From: Paenibacillus sp.
GTDB lineage: Bacteria; Bacillota; Bacilli; Paenibacillales; YIM-B00363
Length of the DNA stretch: 64,000 nt
Assembly (NCBI RefSeq): GCF_031177825.1
Contig: NZ_JAPSKE010000016.1
Location: 39,774 to 103,773, forward strand
Reading direction: 5' to 3'
In this document: piece after piece, positions 17,971 to 27,041 of the stretch
Numbering within the stretch: position 1 is the stretch's first letter
How the letters are laid out: each line of letters begins with the position of its first letter
The notes under the pieces: model-generated
Databases searched by the model: none
The model's input: the letters and a program-made list of their open reading frames with translations, nothing else
What the model was told of the DNA's origin: nothing
Program-made: the position numbers and the translations under genes

Positions 17971-18030
17971 CGGGCACGCAATGGCGGAAGATGCCGCAAT
18001 AACAAGTTTCGCCTCCGCGATTCTCTTCTC

Positions 18031-18128
18031 TTGCGCATGCTTGCATCGATTGCGCATCGCGGAATGTCATCCATTGCGAATCGGCGTCGTCATTGCACAT
18101 CTACGGGCTGGCGTCGCTGCGGTATAGT
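18031..18128 (+). promoter_or_regulatory. Regulon-type promoter (site 2) with four operator half-sites
   Basis: TTGCGCAT at 18031 and 18050, TTGCGAAT at 18074 and TTGCACAT at 18093: offsets 19, 24 and 19, that is, two direct-repeat pairs. The last half-site continues CTACG. TATAGT at 18123 begins 30 bases after the last TTG. The downstream operon starts at 18185. Confidence 0.6.
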
Positions 18129-18184
18129 GAAGGGCGAAAACGCATGGAGCGACTATGATTTCATTAGAACGGGGGAATGAAGCA

Positions 18185-19411
18185 ATGAACAGCCGACTGG
18201 AGCGCGCTCCGATCATCCTGCTGCGATCTTCGTGGCAAGTCGTGAACATCGGGGACATCGCGCATACGCCGGGCGCGTTGGCTTTGATCGAACGGCACTT
18301 TCCCGAGGCGGAGGTCATCCTCTGGGCGTCGGACGACCTGACCGACGAGGTGGCCGCGATGGAGCATCGGCGGTTTCCGCAGCTTCGGATCGTCAAGGGG
18401 AGGATCGGCGAAGACGGGCGAGTCGAAGGACCGGAGCTCGAGGAAGCGATCGACGGCTGCGACTTCTTGCTGCACGGTTCCGGCCCTTGGCTTGTGGCGA
18501 GCGACGATGTCGCCGCGTTCCGCAAGCGGACGGGGAAGCCATACGGCGTGTTCGGCATTTCGTACAACGACGACCCGGCCGTGACGGAGCTGCTGAGCGA
18601 GGCGGAGTTCGTCTACTTCCGCGACACGGTATCGCTCGAGCGGGCGAAGGCCGCGGGGGTGGCTTGTCCGACCATGGCATTCGGTCCCGACGCGGCGTTC
18701 TCGTGCGACGTGCGGGACGACGAGAGGGCGGACCGATTCTTGCAGGCGAACGGCCTTGTCCCGGGCGAATTCCTCTGCTGCATTCCGAAGCTGCGGTATA
18801 CGCCGTATTGGACGATCCGGAATTCCCCCTTCGACACCTCGAAGCACGCGCGTAACGAAGCGATGAAGGAGCATGATCACGCGCAGCTGCGCGAAGCGAT
18901 TCTAGCCGTCGTCCGGGAGACGGGGCGCAAGGTGCTGATCTGCCCGGAGGACATGACAGAGGTCGCGGTCGGGAAAGAGATGCTGTACGACAAGCTCCCC
19001 GAGGATGTGCGCTCGCAGGTCGTCTGGCGGCCGAACTTCTGGTTGACCGACGAGGCGATCAGCGTATACGTCCGTTCCGCCGGGCTGTTCGGGAACGAGA
19101 TGCATTCCCCGATTTTATGCGTCGCGCATGGAGTGCCGGCGATCGTATGCCGGTGGGCCGAGCAAACCGTGAAGGGCTGGATGTGGAGCGACATCGGCCT
19201 CCGCGACTGGCTCTTCGATCTGGACAACGAAGACGAGGTGCGGCGGATCGTGCCTACGGTGCTCGAGATGGCCCGGCATCCGGAACGCGCGAAGGCGCGG
19301 GCGGCGGAAGCGCTCGTCTACGTACGGGAGCGGCAGCGGGTCATGATGGAGACGCTAAGGGCGGCCGTTCACGCGAGCGTCTCGCAAGCGGGGAAGGAGG
19401 AGGCCGGATGA
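18185..19411 (+). CDS. Polysaccharide pyruvyl transferase-family protein
   Basis: A 408-residue cytoplasmic protein with the polysaccharide pyruvyl transferase (CsaB-like) pattern: VNIGDIAHTPGALALIERHFP at the N-terminus, LLHGSGPWLV and VYFRDTVSLERAKAAGV in the middle, SEAGLFGNEMHSPIL-type text near the end. Family members transfer pyruvyl from PEP to sugars, but many act on unknown acceptors. The ATG at 18185 is preferred because GGGGGAATGA precedes it; an ATG 30 bases upstream is an alternative. It heads an operon whose next gene overlaps by 4 bases. Placement with secreted polysaccharide-binding proteins suggests it edits or senses a glycan rather than a cell-wall polymer, but that is inference. 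Confidence 0.7.
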   Translation: MNSRLERAPIILLRSSWQVVNIGDIAHTPGALALIERHFPEAEVILWASDDLTDEVAAMEHRRFPQLRIVKGRIGEDGRVEGPELEEAIDGCDFLLHGSGPWLVASDDVAAFRKRTGKPYGVFGISYNDDPAVTELLSEAEFVYFRDTVSLERAKAAGVACPTMAFGPDAAFSCDVRDDERADRFLQANGLVPGEFLCCIPKLRYTPYWTIRNSPFDTSKHARNEAMKEHDHAQLREAILAVVRETGRKVLICPEDMTEVAVGKEMLYDKLPEDVRSQVVWRPNFWLTDEAISVYVRSAGLFGNEMHSPILCVAHGVPAIVCRWAEQTVKGWMWSDIGLRDWLFDLDNEDEVRRIVPTVLEMARHPERAKARAAEALVYVRERQRVMMETLRAAVHASVSQAGKEEAG

Positions 19412-21480
19412 GTGCATGGACGAAAACAGTGAAAGGAGCCGCGGCGCTCGCCTTGCTGGCTGCGGCGATCCTCCCGGCGCCGCAAAACCCGGCCGCCGAG
19501 GCCAACCCGGCGCCTCCCGCCGCGGAGCAGAAACAAGCGCTTCCCGTATTCGATCAGCACCTGTTGCTGTCGGCGCTTCAAGAGCCTTACTTAAAATATA
19601 AATTCATGACGCCGCCGACGGAGCCGAACTATCCATTCGACGGCGGCTACGTCGAAACGTACGACGCGAACGCGGCGCTGTTGTACCTGTTGTTCTATGC
19701 CTACTATTATCCGAACGAGACGATTCTCGAGTACAACGTTACGGACGAGGTCCGCAAGCGGATCGAGTTTTTGGTAAAGCCAGGGGCGAGGAACGAACCG
19801 CCTAGCGCGGGCGGCATCACGGCGAATTGGCATTATGCGGCCGCCTATCAAACGATCGTGCTCGCGAAGCATATGCCCGAGGTGTGGGACGCGATTCCCG
19901 ACGACGCCAAACGGCGGATCGAGCTGATGATGAAGGCGCAGCTCATTTCGTCCAACTTTATTATGAATCCGGCGAACGACGCCAAGACGCACGCGACCGG
20001 GCAGGCGGGGGGCATCTATTCCAACCCGAACCATTGGGAGAGCTACAACGCGGTGTATCAGCTCGCGCTGCTTTATCACGGCTCCCTTGAGTCGGTGAAC
20101 GAGGTGCTGACGACCACGATTCCCGACGAAGCGGCGTACGAGGCGTTCTTGACGGAGCTGCATGCGAACGGGTTATGGAACATCTACGATCAATGGAGCT
20201 ATGGGCAAGTGAAGGACTTCTATCTCGGCATCGACACGACGACGTTCGACGAGCGCTTCCATACCGAGCCCGGCTACGTGTACGGCGCGAGCCATCCGAT
20301 CCAGGATTGGCAGCAGGTTAAGGATCGGGGAACCATTCCCTTGGATCAGAGAATTATTACGCCTTACGAATCCTGGCCGATGTTTCGGGAGACGGCGAAG
20401 TTTTTCTTCCAGCATCCGGTCGGGGAGGTAGAGATGGACGCCGGGGAACCGATTCCGTACGCCGGCGGGGCGACCTGGGGCGATCCGAATCGCTTGGAGC
20501 GGAAGCTGATCGGCCGAGTCGTCGATCCGGACGCGCGGGAGCGGCTGCCGAACCGGGGCGAGATCGGCATGGCGTTCGAGTACGATGCGGGAAGCAACGG
20601 CGAGCGAAGCAACCACAATTACGTGCTCGAAGGCTTGCTGCCGATGCTGCCGACGTCCTTCGTACTGAAGGCGCTCAGCCGGAACGATCCGGATTTGTGG
20701 CCGTTGCAGTCGAAGCCGGAGGAAGTGGAAGAAGTGGAGCGAAGAATTCGCGTCGGGATGACGGATATCGTCTACAAGGGGACGCACGGGTACTTTTCCT
20801 ACGACTACAGGAAGCTAGTGACCGATACGACAGCCGGCGAATGGAGATATTACGACGTCGAGTACGACCGCGTGGCCACCGAAGACGATAAAGCGATCGC
20901 CGAGCGGGAGTTTCCGGTCATTCGCGCCTACAACGCGCCGCGGATCGGCTACGACTATCTGATAGGACTATACAAGGCTATGTTCGAAAATGAACCCGGC
21001 CACGCGTATAACGCGGACGTCCGATTGTATCGCGGCTCCGACGCGAAGGTGCCCGTCGGCCATCCCGCCTCGCTGAAGGTCGGCGAGCGATTCGCCGCCG
21101 TCGTCGAAGCGGACGAAGTGCGGCAGGCGGCGGGTATGGAGCTGACGCTGCGTTACGATCCGGCGGTCCTGAAGCTCGTCGCCGAGAACGGCGAAAGCAG
21201 CGTAAGGAATCTCATGCCCGGCCTCGATATCGTCGCGATCGACGAGGCGGACGAGGCGAGCGGAACGATCCGCTTCTCCGGCGTCTCGACAGGATATACG
21301 ACGACGTTCAGCGATACGAAGACGAGGCTGTATCAGGTCGAGTTCGAGCTGCTGCAGGAGAAGAAGGATCTCGGCATCGTCCTCGAGGAACTTCGGTTCG
21401 TCGACGCCGGGAATCGGCTGTTCGCGCCGGAGTTCCGGCGAACGCCGCCGGCCGCGAACGAAAGGGGGGAGCCGCATTGA
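19408..21480 (+). CDS. Secreted toroid-like protein with C-terminal cohesin domain
   Basis: A 690-residue secreted protein; the ATG at 19408 follows GGAAGGAGGAGG and overlaps the previous stop (ATGA). Signal peptide to about residue 32. Residues about 45-530 are helical and aromatic (LLYLLFYAYYYPNETI, NPNHWESYNAVYQLALLYHG), suggesting an alpha/alpha toroid such as a lyase or glycosidase, but I do not recognise the family. Residues about 545-675 read as a cohesin: beta strands VGERFAAVVEADEVRQ, GMELTLRYDPAVLKLV, GTIRFSGVS and LYQVEFELL. The following gene ends in a dockerin, so an intermolecular cohesin-dockerin contact is likely. It has no CBM or anchor of its own. Confidence 0.7.
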   Translation: MSAWTKTVKGAAALALLAAAILPAPQNPAAEANPAPPAAEQKQALPVFDQHLLLSALQEPYLKYKFMTPPTEPNYPFDGGYVETYDANAALLYLLFYAYYYPNETILEYNVTDEVRKRIEFLVKPGARNEPPSAGGITANWHYAAAYQTIVLAKHMPEVWDAIPDDAKRRIELMMKAQLISSNFIMNPANDAKTHATGQAGGIYSNPNHWESYNAVYQLALLYHGSLESVNEVLTTTIPDEAAYEAFLTELHANGLWNIYDQWSYGQVKDFYLGIDTTTFDERFHTEPGYVYGASHPIQDWQQVKDRGTIPLDQRIITPYESWPMFRETAKFFFQHPVGEVEMDAGEPIPYAGGATWGDPNRLERKLIGRVVDPDARERLPNRGEIGMAFEYDAGSNGERSNHNYVLEGLLPMLPTSFVLKALSRNDPDLWPLQSKPEEVEEVERRIRVGMTDIVYKGTHGYFSYDYRKLVTDTTAGEWRYYDVEYDRVATEDDKAIAEREFPVIRAYNAPRIGYDYLIGLYKAMFENEPGHAYNADVRLYRGSDAKVPVGHPASLKVGERFAAVVEADEVRQAAGMELTLRYDPAVLKLVAENGESSVRNLMPGLDIVAIDEADEASGTIRFSGVSTGYTTTFSDTKTRLYQVEFELLQEKKDLGIVLEELRFVDAGNRLFAPEFRRTPPAANERGEPH

Positions 21481-24011
21481 ACCGAAGCGCGACGATGCGA
21501 TCGAGATCCCGTTGGCTGCACAGCGGGCTCGCGATCCTTTTCCTACTAGGAAGTTTATTGTCTAATGCTCCTGCCCGGACGGAAGCCGCGGAACGTCTGA
21601 CGGCGGCGTTCGCCCCGACCGAGGATACGTTCGCTTATCGCGACAGCAATCAATCCGCAAGTCCGACCTTGGTGTCCCGATATAACGGCGGCGGGTACGA
21701 ACGGGTTTCTTATTTGAAATTCGATCTGGCCGATCTGGCGGGGATGGAGGTAGAACAAGCAACCTTCAAGGTGTACTTGATCCGCACCGAGGGCATGGGC
21801 GACGTGGGCGTGTTCGGCTTGACAGATAACGATTGGTCGGACGACACGGTGCATCTGACGAACGAGGACGGCACGTTCCGCAGGCCGAGCGAGGAGGGGC
21901 GGACGCTGCTTGGGCGATACCCGTTCAATACGTCCGGCACGAACGCCGTGGGCGCCTGGATCGAATACGATATTGCGGCGTACTTGAACGAGCGGCTTCA
22001 AGACGGAGCGACGGCCGCGACGGTGATGCTGAAGAACTTCTCCTACGCCGAGTCGTCGGCTACGGCGGGTCAGGGATTCGCCTATTACGGATCGTCCAAA
22101 TCGGCGAATCGGCCGACGATCGAGGCCGTCTATTCGGAGGGCGGGACGGCCGGCGGGCCCCCGGCGAAGCCGACGGTCGTATTGGCGGGGATCGAACCGT
22201 CGCCTCCGACGGTTACGCTCAAGTGGCCGGCCGCCGCCCGTGCGGCGCATTACACAGTCAGTCGAGCCGTCTATGAGGAAGGCGCGTTCGCCGCCCTCGA
22301 CGGCGCCTTGCGCTCGATGGAGGACGGGGTGTACTTCGACGATGCGACGGTGCAGCCGAACCGGGTTTACGGCTACAAGGTAACGGCCTATGCCGAGGAC
22401 GGCTCCTCCGCGGAGAGCGACGTCTTGATCGTGACCGTGCCGCCGTTCCTCGGACCGGGCGACGAGACGTCGGCGTCGTTCGCGCCGACGGACGATGCAT
22501 ACATCAATCAGGCGAACGAGAACGCGTACTTAAATTTCGGGAACCGACAAGAGATGATCGTACGTCACAATGCCGCGTTCTGGAAGCGGGTCGGCTACGT
22601 GAAATTCGACCTGGGATCGCTGGTCGGGGTGACGGACGTTCGGAAAGCGACGCTCAAGCTGTACTTGAGGGATGTCCAGAGCGGGGGCTCGATGGTCGGG
22701 CTGTACGCGATCCGAGACAACGCATGGAGCGAAGCGGACATTACCGCGTTCGACGTGCCGAGCGAGGAAGGGAAGGAGCTGATCGGCAGCGTGAACGCGC
22801 TCGCGGGCGTCCCGACGAACGCTTGGCGCGAGGTCGACGTCACGCCTTATATCCGGCAGCGCTTCGCCAACCACGAGCGGGAGCTGACGATCATGCTGCT
22901 GGGCGGCTTGGATGCGCAGCGGTCGCAGGGCTACGCGTACTTCGGCACGAAGGAAAGCCCGAGCGGGCCTGGACTGACGATCGATTACGTCATTCCGGAA
23001 AGCGTGCCGCCGCTCGAGCCGCCGGCGCCTACGGTGCTCGAGGCGACCGGGACGAACGTAACGCTCGGCTGGCCCGTAGTTCTAGGCGCGGCGAAATACC
23101 GAGTGTACCGGAAGGCGGAGGGGGAAGCGCAGTTCGCCCCGCTGAATGCAGGGACCTATGTCGAAAACGGGACGGTGTACGCGAACGATGCGAGCGTGGA
23201 ATTCGGGACGAGCTACGAATACCGCGTCGACGCCATCGGTCCCGGAGGCGACGCGTTGTCCGGAGAACCGGTGCGAGCGTCGACCCCGCCTCTGGAGCTG
23301 GCGGCTCCGACGGGGTTGACCGAGACGTTGAACAAAGGGAATGCGTTGGCGTTGGCTTGGGAGGCGGTGCCTCACGCAACGTCTTATGAGCTGTACAGAT
23401 CGCTTCAGCCTGAGGACGGTTATGCGCTTGTCGCCGAGGTCGCCGAGACCGCGTTCGAAGACGCGGGCCTAGCGTTGGACGTCATGTACTATTACCGTTT
23501 GAAGGCGAAGCGGGGGCGTTACGAATCCCCCATGTCGGAAGCCGTCGCGATGCGGACGGAGCGGTACGCGACCGCCGTCTTCGGCCGCGTCGCGCTGGAG
23601 GGGGCCGCCGAGCACAGCGGCATCGTCGTACGACTGTCGAACGACGGCCGCGAGGGGAAACGAGCGGTCACGGACGGAGCCGGGAACTTCGCGCTGTATG
23701 CCGTCCCGCCCGGCACGTACGACCTTGTGTTTACGAAGGCCGCCTATCTGAAGAGGATTTCGTCGGACGTGGCGGTGGCACAGGCGGATGTCGACGTCGG
23801 GGCGCAGGGGGAGCTGAAGCTTGGGGATCTCAACGGCGACGACCGCATCGATGTATTGGACCTCCGTTTGATTGCCGCGGCGTACGGGAACCGGAGCAGC
23901 TCCGTCGACTTCAATCCGCTGCTGGACTTGAACCGCGACGGCCGGATCGACCGGGCCGACGTAGACCGGCTGCTGACCCATTATCGCGCCGAGACGGGGC
24001 GCGGCGACTGA
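21477..24011 (+). CDS. Secreted DNRLRE/Fn3 protein with C-terminal type I-like dockerin
   Basis: An 844-residue secreted protein. TTG start overlapping the previous stop by 4 bases; AAAGGGGGGAG upstream; signal peptide to about residue 38. Domains in order: DNRLRE/CBM96-type (about 40-220, opening AFAPTEDTFAYRD), Fn3 (about 228-320), second DNRLRE (about 327-505, opening FAPTDDAYINQA), two Fn3 (about 510-692), a carboxypeptidase-regulatory-like domain (about 694-780) and a dockerin (about 783-840). The dockerin has both Ca-binding loops, DLNGDDRIDVLDL and DLNRDGRIDRADV, separated by the usual helix. No catalytic domain is visible, so it looks like a glycan-binding adaptor for the cohesin partner upstream. 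Confidence 0.8.
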   Translation: MNRSATMRSRSRWLHSGLAILFLLGSLLSNAPARTEAAERLTAAFAPTEDTFAYRDSNQSASPTLVSRYNGGGYERVSYLKFDLADLAGMEVEQATFKVYLIRTEGMGDVGVFGLTDNDWSDDTVHLTNEDGTFRRPSEEGRTLLGRYPFNTSGTNAVGAWIEYDIAAYLNERLQDGATAATVMLKNFSYAESSATAGQGFAYYGSSKSANRPTIEAVYSEGGTAGGPPAKPTVVLAGIEPSPPTVTLKWPAAARAAHYTVSRAVYEEGAFAALDGALRSMEDGVYFDDATVQPNRVYGYKVTAYAEDGSSAESDVLIVTVPPFLGPGDETSASFAPTDDAYINQANENAYLNFGNRQEMIVRHNAAFWKRVGYVKFDLGSLVGVTDVRKATLKLYLRDVQSGGSMVGLYAIRDNAWSEADITAFDVPSEEGKELIGSVNALAGVPTNAWREVDVTPYIRQRFANHERELTIMLLGGLDAQRSQGYAYFGTKESPSGPGLTIDYVIPESVPPLEPPAPTVLEATGTNVTLGWPVVLGAAKYRVYRKAEGEAQFAPLNAGTYVENGTVYANDASVEFGTSYEYRVDAIGPGGDALSGEPVRASTPPLELAAPTGLTETLNKGNALALAWEAVPHATSYELYRSLQPEDGYALVAEVAETAFEDAGLALDVMYYYRLKAKRGRYESPMSEAVAMRTERYATAVFGRVALEGAAEHSGIVVRLSNDGREGKRAVTDGAGNFALYAVPPGTYDLVFTKAAYLKRISSDVAVAQADVDVGAQGELKLGDLNGDDRIDVLDLRLIAAAYGNRSSSVDFNPLLDLNRDGRIDRADVDRLLTHYRAETGRGD

Positions 24012-24024
24012 GGCGCGTCATCAT

Positions 24025-24080
24025 TTGCGCATCGCTGCACAGGTTGCGCATTTACACCGGGCCGCCCGGCTTTCCATAAT
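24025..24080 (+). promoter_or_regulatory. Regulon-type promoter (site 3) of the oxidoreductase pair
   Basis: TTGCGCAT at 24025 and 24044 (offset 19), the second followed by TTACA. CATAAT at 24075 begins 31 bases after the second TTG. Start codon at 24123. Confidence 0.6.
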
Positions 24081-24122
24081 GGGTACAGTCGAATCTAGCA
24101 AAGTTTCCGAGGAGGTTGTGGT

Positions 24123-24965
24123 GTGGCACAGGCACGAACGCATTGGGATATCGAGACGCTGATCGTCGGCGCGACGTTCGCGGGCATCGGCTTGGCGTTG
24201 GGGACGAAAGCCGGCGCTCTGATCGTAGATCGGGAGATTACGGTAGGACATGAATTTCTATACGCGTATAAACACGGGGAAGATTGGCGCGCCGACGACT
24301 GCGGGCGGTTCGCGGCGGCGTTCCATGGGGAGCTGGTCGAACGCGGGCTGCTGACGGCCGAAGGCCGGGCGCATCTGGGCGGCGTCATTCCGGCGCTGTA
24401 CCGCCTGACGCGGGACGCGAAGCTGCCGGTGCGGTTTCTGACGGAGCTCGCGAGCGTCGAGCCGCTGGAGGGCGAAGCGGGCGGGTACGCGGTCGCGTTG
24501 TTCGACCCGTCGGGCTTCCGCGACCTTCGCGTCCGCCGCATCGTCGACACGACGTCGACGTGTCTGTCGAAGCCGGGCTTCGCGCCGGCCGCAGGCGTGC
24601 CGAAGCGCGTGAACGCGCTGCTGCACGCCTCCGCGGCGGAAGCCGCGCGCCTTCCGGTCGAGGCGGACGGCTGCCGCGTCGAACGGGGGCGGTACGACTC
24701 GGAAGCGTACTTCAGCCTGCCGGTGTCGCCGCAGGACGATTGGGCGGCGGCGCGGGCGAAGCTGCACGCGTTCTGGGCCGCTAAGCCCGAGGCGCTGCAA
24801 GGATGGACGTTGGCCGCCGTGGCGGACCAATTCGACGCGACGCCGCCGGCAGGGCCGATCGCGATCGGCCGCGATTGGACGTGGCTGCCGTCGGCGGCGT
24901 TCCCGCAGCCGCTCGCGGCGCTCGGCGCGGAAGCGAGTTTCTCGGAATGGGGGAATGCGGTATGA
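24123..24965 (+). CDS. FAD/NAD(P)-binding oxidoreductase-like protein
   Basis: A 280-residue protein with GTG start and CCGAGGAGGTTG upstream. The N-terminus IETLIVGATFAGIGLALG is a Rossmann beta-alpha-beta with a slightly altered GxGxxG, ending at IVDRE, as in FAD-dependent dehydrogenases. The rest (HLGGVIPALYRLTRD, RRIVDTTSTC) matches the scaffold of the larger FAD oxidoreductase that follows, but is shortened. Its stop overlaps the next start (ATGA), implying a coupled pair, possibly a two-subunit enzyme. The substrate is unknown; carbohydrate or uronate oxidation fits the locus but is inference. Confidence 0.6.
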   Translation: MAQARTHWDIETLIVGATFAGIGLALGTKAGALIVDREITVGHEFLYAYKHGEDWRADDCGRFAAAFHGELVERGLLTAEGRAHLGGVIPALYRLTRDAKLPVRFLTELASVEPLEGEAGGYAVALFDPSGFRDLRVRRIVDTTSTCLSKPGFAPAAGVPKRVNALLHASAAEAARLPVEADGCRVERGRYDSEAYFSLPVSPQDDWAAARAKLHAFWAAKPEALQGWTLAAVADQFDATPPAGPIAIGRDWTWLPSAAFPQPLAALGAEASFSEWGNAV

Positions 24966-26890
24966 CGATTACCATAGGGGAACGCAGGAACGGGGTCCAA
25001 GTCCGCCGCCCCGCGGCGTTCGCGCCGGCCGAGACGTACGACGTCATCGTCGTCGGTCTCGGCACCGCCGGCGCGCTCGCGGCGATCGCCGCGGCGGAAC
25101 GCGGCCTCCGCGTTCTAGGCGTGGAGCGGCTGAACGCGATGGGCGGCACGGGCACGCTCGGCGCCGTCGTCGGGTATTACTTCGGCAACAAGGGCGGATT
25201 GTTCGAGGAGATCGATCAAGAGGTGCAGCGGCTGTCGGGCGCCGCGGCGTATACGAAGGCCGGCGGCGTCAACGCCGATCTGAAGAAGCTGGCGCTCGAG
25301 CGCCGCGCGCTCGCCGTGGGCGTCGAACTCCGCTATGAATGCACGGCGGTCGGCGTATACCTCGAGGCGGGCGAGGTTCGGGGCCTGCGGTGGATCGGCC
25401 CGAACGGGCCGGGCGAAGCCGGCTGCCGCATCGCGATCGACTGTACGGGCGACGCGGAGATCGCGGCGATGGCGGGCGCGTCGTACCGGAAAGGGCGGGA
25501 GCTCGACGGGAAGGCGCAGCCGTTCTCGAACGCGCTCGTCTGGATCAACGACGGCGCCGTGCACACGTTCTACACGGATTCCGGGTACGTCGACGTCGAA
25601 GACGCGGAGGAGTACACGCGCGCGATCCTCGAGTCGGCTTGCGTGCACACGCACCAGCCCGAGCGGTTCGAGGAGCGGCGGAAGTTCGTGAAGCTGGCGC
25701 CGCTGCTCGGCGTCCGGGAAGGCCGATTCATCGAGGGGGAGCGGCAGGTAACGTTCGCGGACTTCCTGGACGACAAGGAGACGGAGGAGCCGATCTTCTA
25801 CGCGTACTCGAACGTCGACAACCACGGCAAAGATATGGCGTTCGAAAGCGAAAACCAACGCGACTGGATCGTGGCGGCCAGCCTCTGGGGACTGAACTTT
25901 TCGGTGCCCGTCCCGCTCGGCGCGCTGCTGCCGAAGGGAGTCGGCCGCCTTCTCGTCGCCGGCCGCGCGCTTGCGGTCGACCACGATCTGGCGCCTTGCG
26001 TCCGCATGAAGCGGGATATGCAGAAGTGCGGCGAAGCGGCGGGGCTCGCGGCGGCGCTCGCGATCGAAAGAGGCGTCCCTCTGACTCGGCTGCCGTATGC
26101 GTCGCTGAAGCCGCTCCTGCTCGAGAAGGGCTGCCTGCAGGCCGCGAACCATAAAGGCATGCGCGACGGCCAGCCGTCGGTGGACGAGGCGATGCCGTCG
26201 ATCCGGTGGCTGCGGGACGAAGCGGACATCCAAAGCGGCCTCAACGGCGAGAAGCCGGGCCTCGCGATCTGGTCCGCGAAGCGTCTCGGCGGCGCGATGC
26301 TCCCGTCGCTGCGGGCGTGGGCGGCGCAGACCGAGCGCGCCCACCTGCGCCGGCACAGCGCCTTCGCGCTGGCGCTGCTCGGCGACGAGGCGGCGCTGCC
26401 GGCGCTGCGCGAGACGATGCGCGAGCGCGACGGCTTCTTCCCGAAGACGAGCCGGAAGTACAATCAGGCGCGAGGCTACGCCGCGATCTACTTGCTCGGC
26501 AAGCTGGACGACGAGACGGTCGTGCCGGAGCTGATCGACATGTTGCGGAGCCGCGAGGCATTCAAGAACGTATCGACGGACGCCGAATTTATCAATCATG
26601 ACGACGAGTACTTTTTCCAATATTTCACCTTCGCCTTGAGGGCCTTATTCCAGATCGCCGATCGCCGGCCGGCGGAGCGCGAGCGGGTGTTAGCCGCCGC
26701 GAGGGACATCGTCGACGAGCCGAGCTTCGCGCTCCATGTGACGATGAAGCCGTCGAAGGACGTGAATTTCGACATGGCGGACACGATCCGAGGCGTCGTA
26801 CGGCGGCAGGCGGAGGCTTGGTCAACGACGCAGCGGCAGCGCGAAAACCGCGTTGCGGCGAGGCCGGACGGCTCCGACGTCACCGAATAA
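24962..26890 (+). CDS. FAD-dependent oxidoreductase with helical-repeat C-terminus
   Basis: A 642-residue protein; the ATG at 24962 is chosen because the longer frame reaches back into the preceding gene. FAD-binding fold: DVIVVGLGTAGALAAIAAAERG, then VERLNAMGGTGTLGAVVGYYFG and the second nucleotide contact IAIDCTGDAEIAAMAG; RLLVAGRALAVDHDLAPCVRMKRDMQKCGEAAG closes the domain at about 360. Residues about 420-600 are alpha-helical with HEAT-like pairs (RRHSAFALALLGDEAALPALRETMRE). PF12831-type FAD proteins of this shape are common in Paenibacillus sugar clusters, mostly uncharacterised. No signal peptide. Coupled to the preceding gene. Confidence 0.75.
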   Translation: MTITIGERRNGVQVRRPAAFAPAETYDVIVVGLGTAGALAAIAAAERGLRVLGVERLNAMGGTGTLGAVVGYYFGNKGGLFEEIDQEVQRLSGAAAYTKAGGVNADLKKLALERRALAVGVELRYECTAVGVYLEAGEVRGLRWIGPNGPGEAGCRIAIDCTGDAEIAAMAGASYRKGRELDGKAQPFSNALVWINDGAVHTFYTDSGYVDVEDAEEYTRAILESACVHTHQPERFEERRKFVKLAPLLGVREGRFIEGERQVTFADFLDDKETEEPIFYAYSNVDNHGKDMAFESENQRDWIVAASLWGLNFSVPVPLGALLPKGVGRLLVAGRALAVDHDLAPCVRMKRDMQKCGEAAGLAAALAIERGVPLTRLPYASLKPLLLEKGCLQAANHKGMRDGQPSVDEAMPSIRWLRDEADIQSGLNGEKPGLAIWSAKRLGGAMLPSLRAWAAQTERAHLRRHSAFALALLGDEAALPALRETMRERDGFFPKTSRKYNQARGYAAIYLLGKLDDETVVPELIDMLRSREAFKNVSTDAEFINHDDEYFFQYFTFALRALFQIADRRPAERERVLAAARDIVDEPSFALHVTMKPSKDVNFDMADTIRGVVRRQAEAWSTTQRQRENRVAARPDGSDVTE

Positions 26891-26905
26891 CGATCGCTGC
26901 ATGAA

Positions 26906-26985
26906 TTGCGCATCGGCGATTCTCATCGAATGCGCAAGGAATAACAGGTTGCTTATCTACAGCTGCGCCGCGTCCGGGGTATAGT
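26906..26985 (+). promoter_or_regulatory. Regulon-type promoter (site 4) of the importer operon
   Basis: TTGCGCAT at 26906, ATGCGCAA at 26930 (offset 24; the core TGCGCA is self-complementary) and TTGCTTAT at 26949 (offset 19) followed by CTACA. TATAGT at 26980 begins 31 bases after the last TTG. This mirrors three of the four half-sites at 18031-18128. Confidence 0.6.
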
Positions 26986-27041
26986 GGCGACGAGCCGCGA
27001 GAGCGAGCCGGATTTCTACCTATACAGGAGGTCACAAGCCA

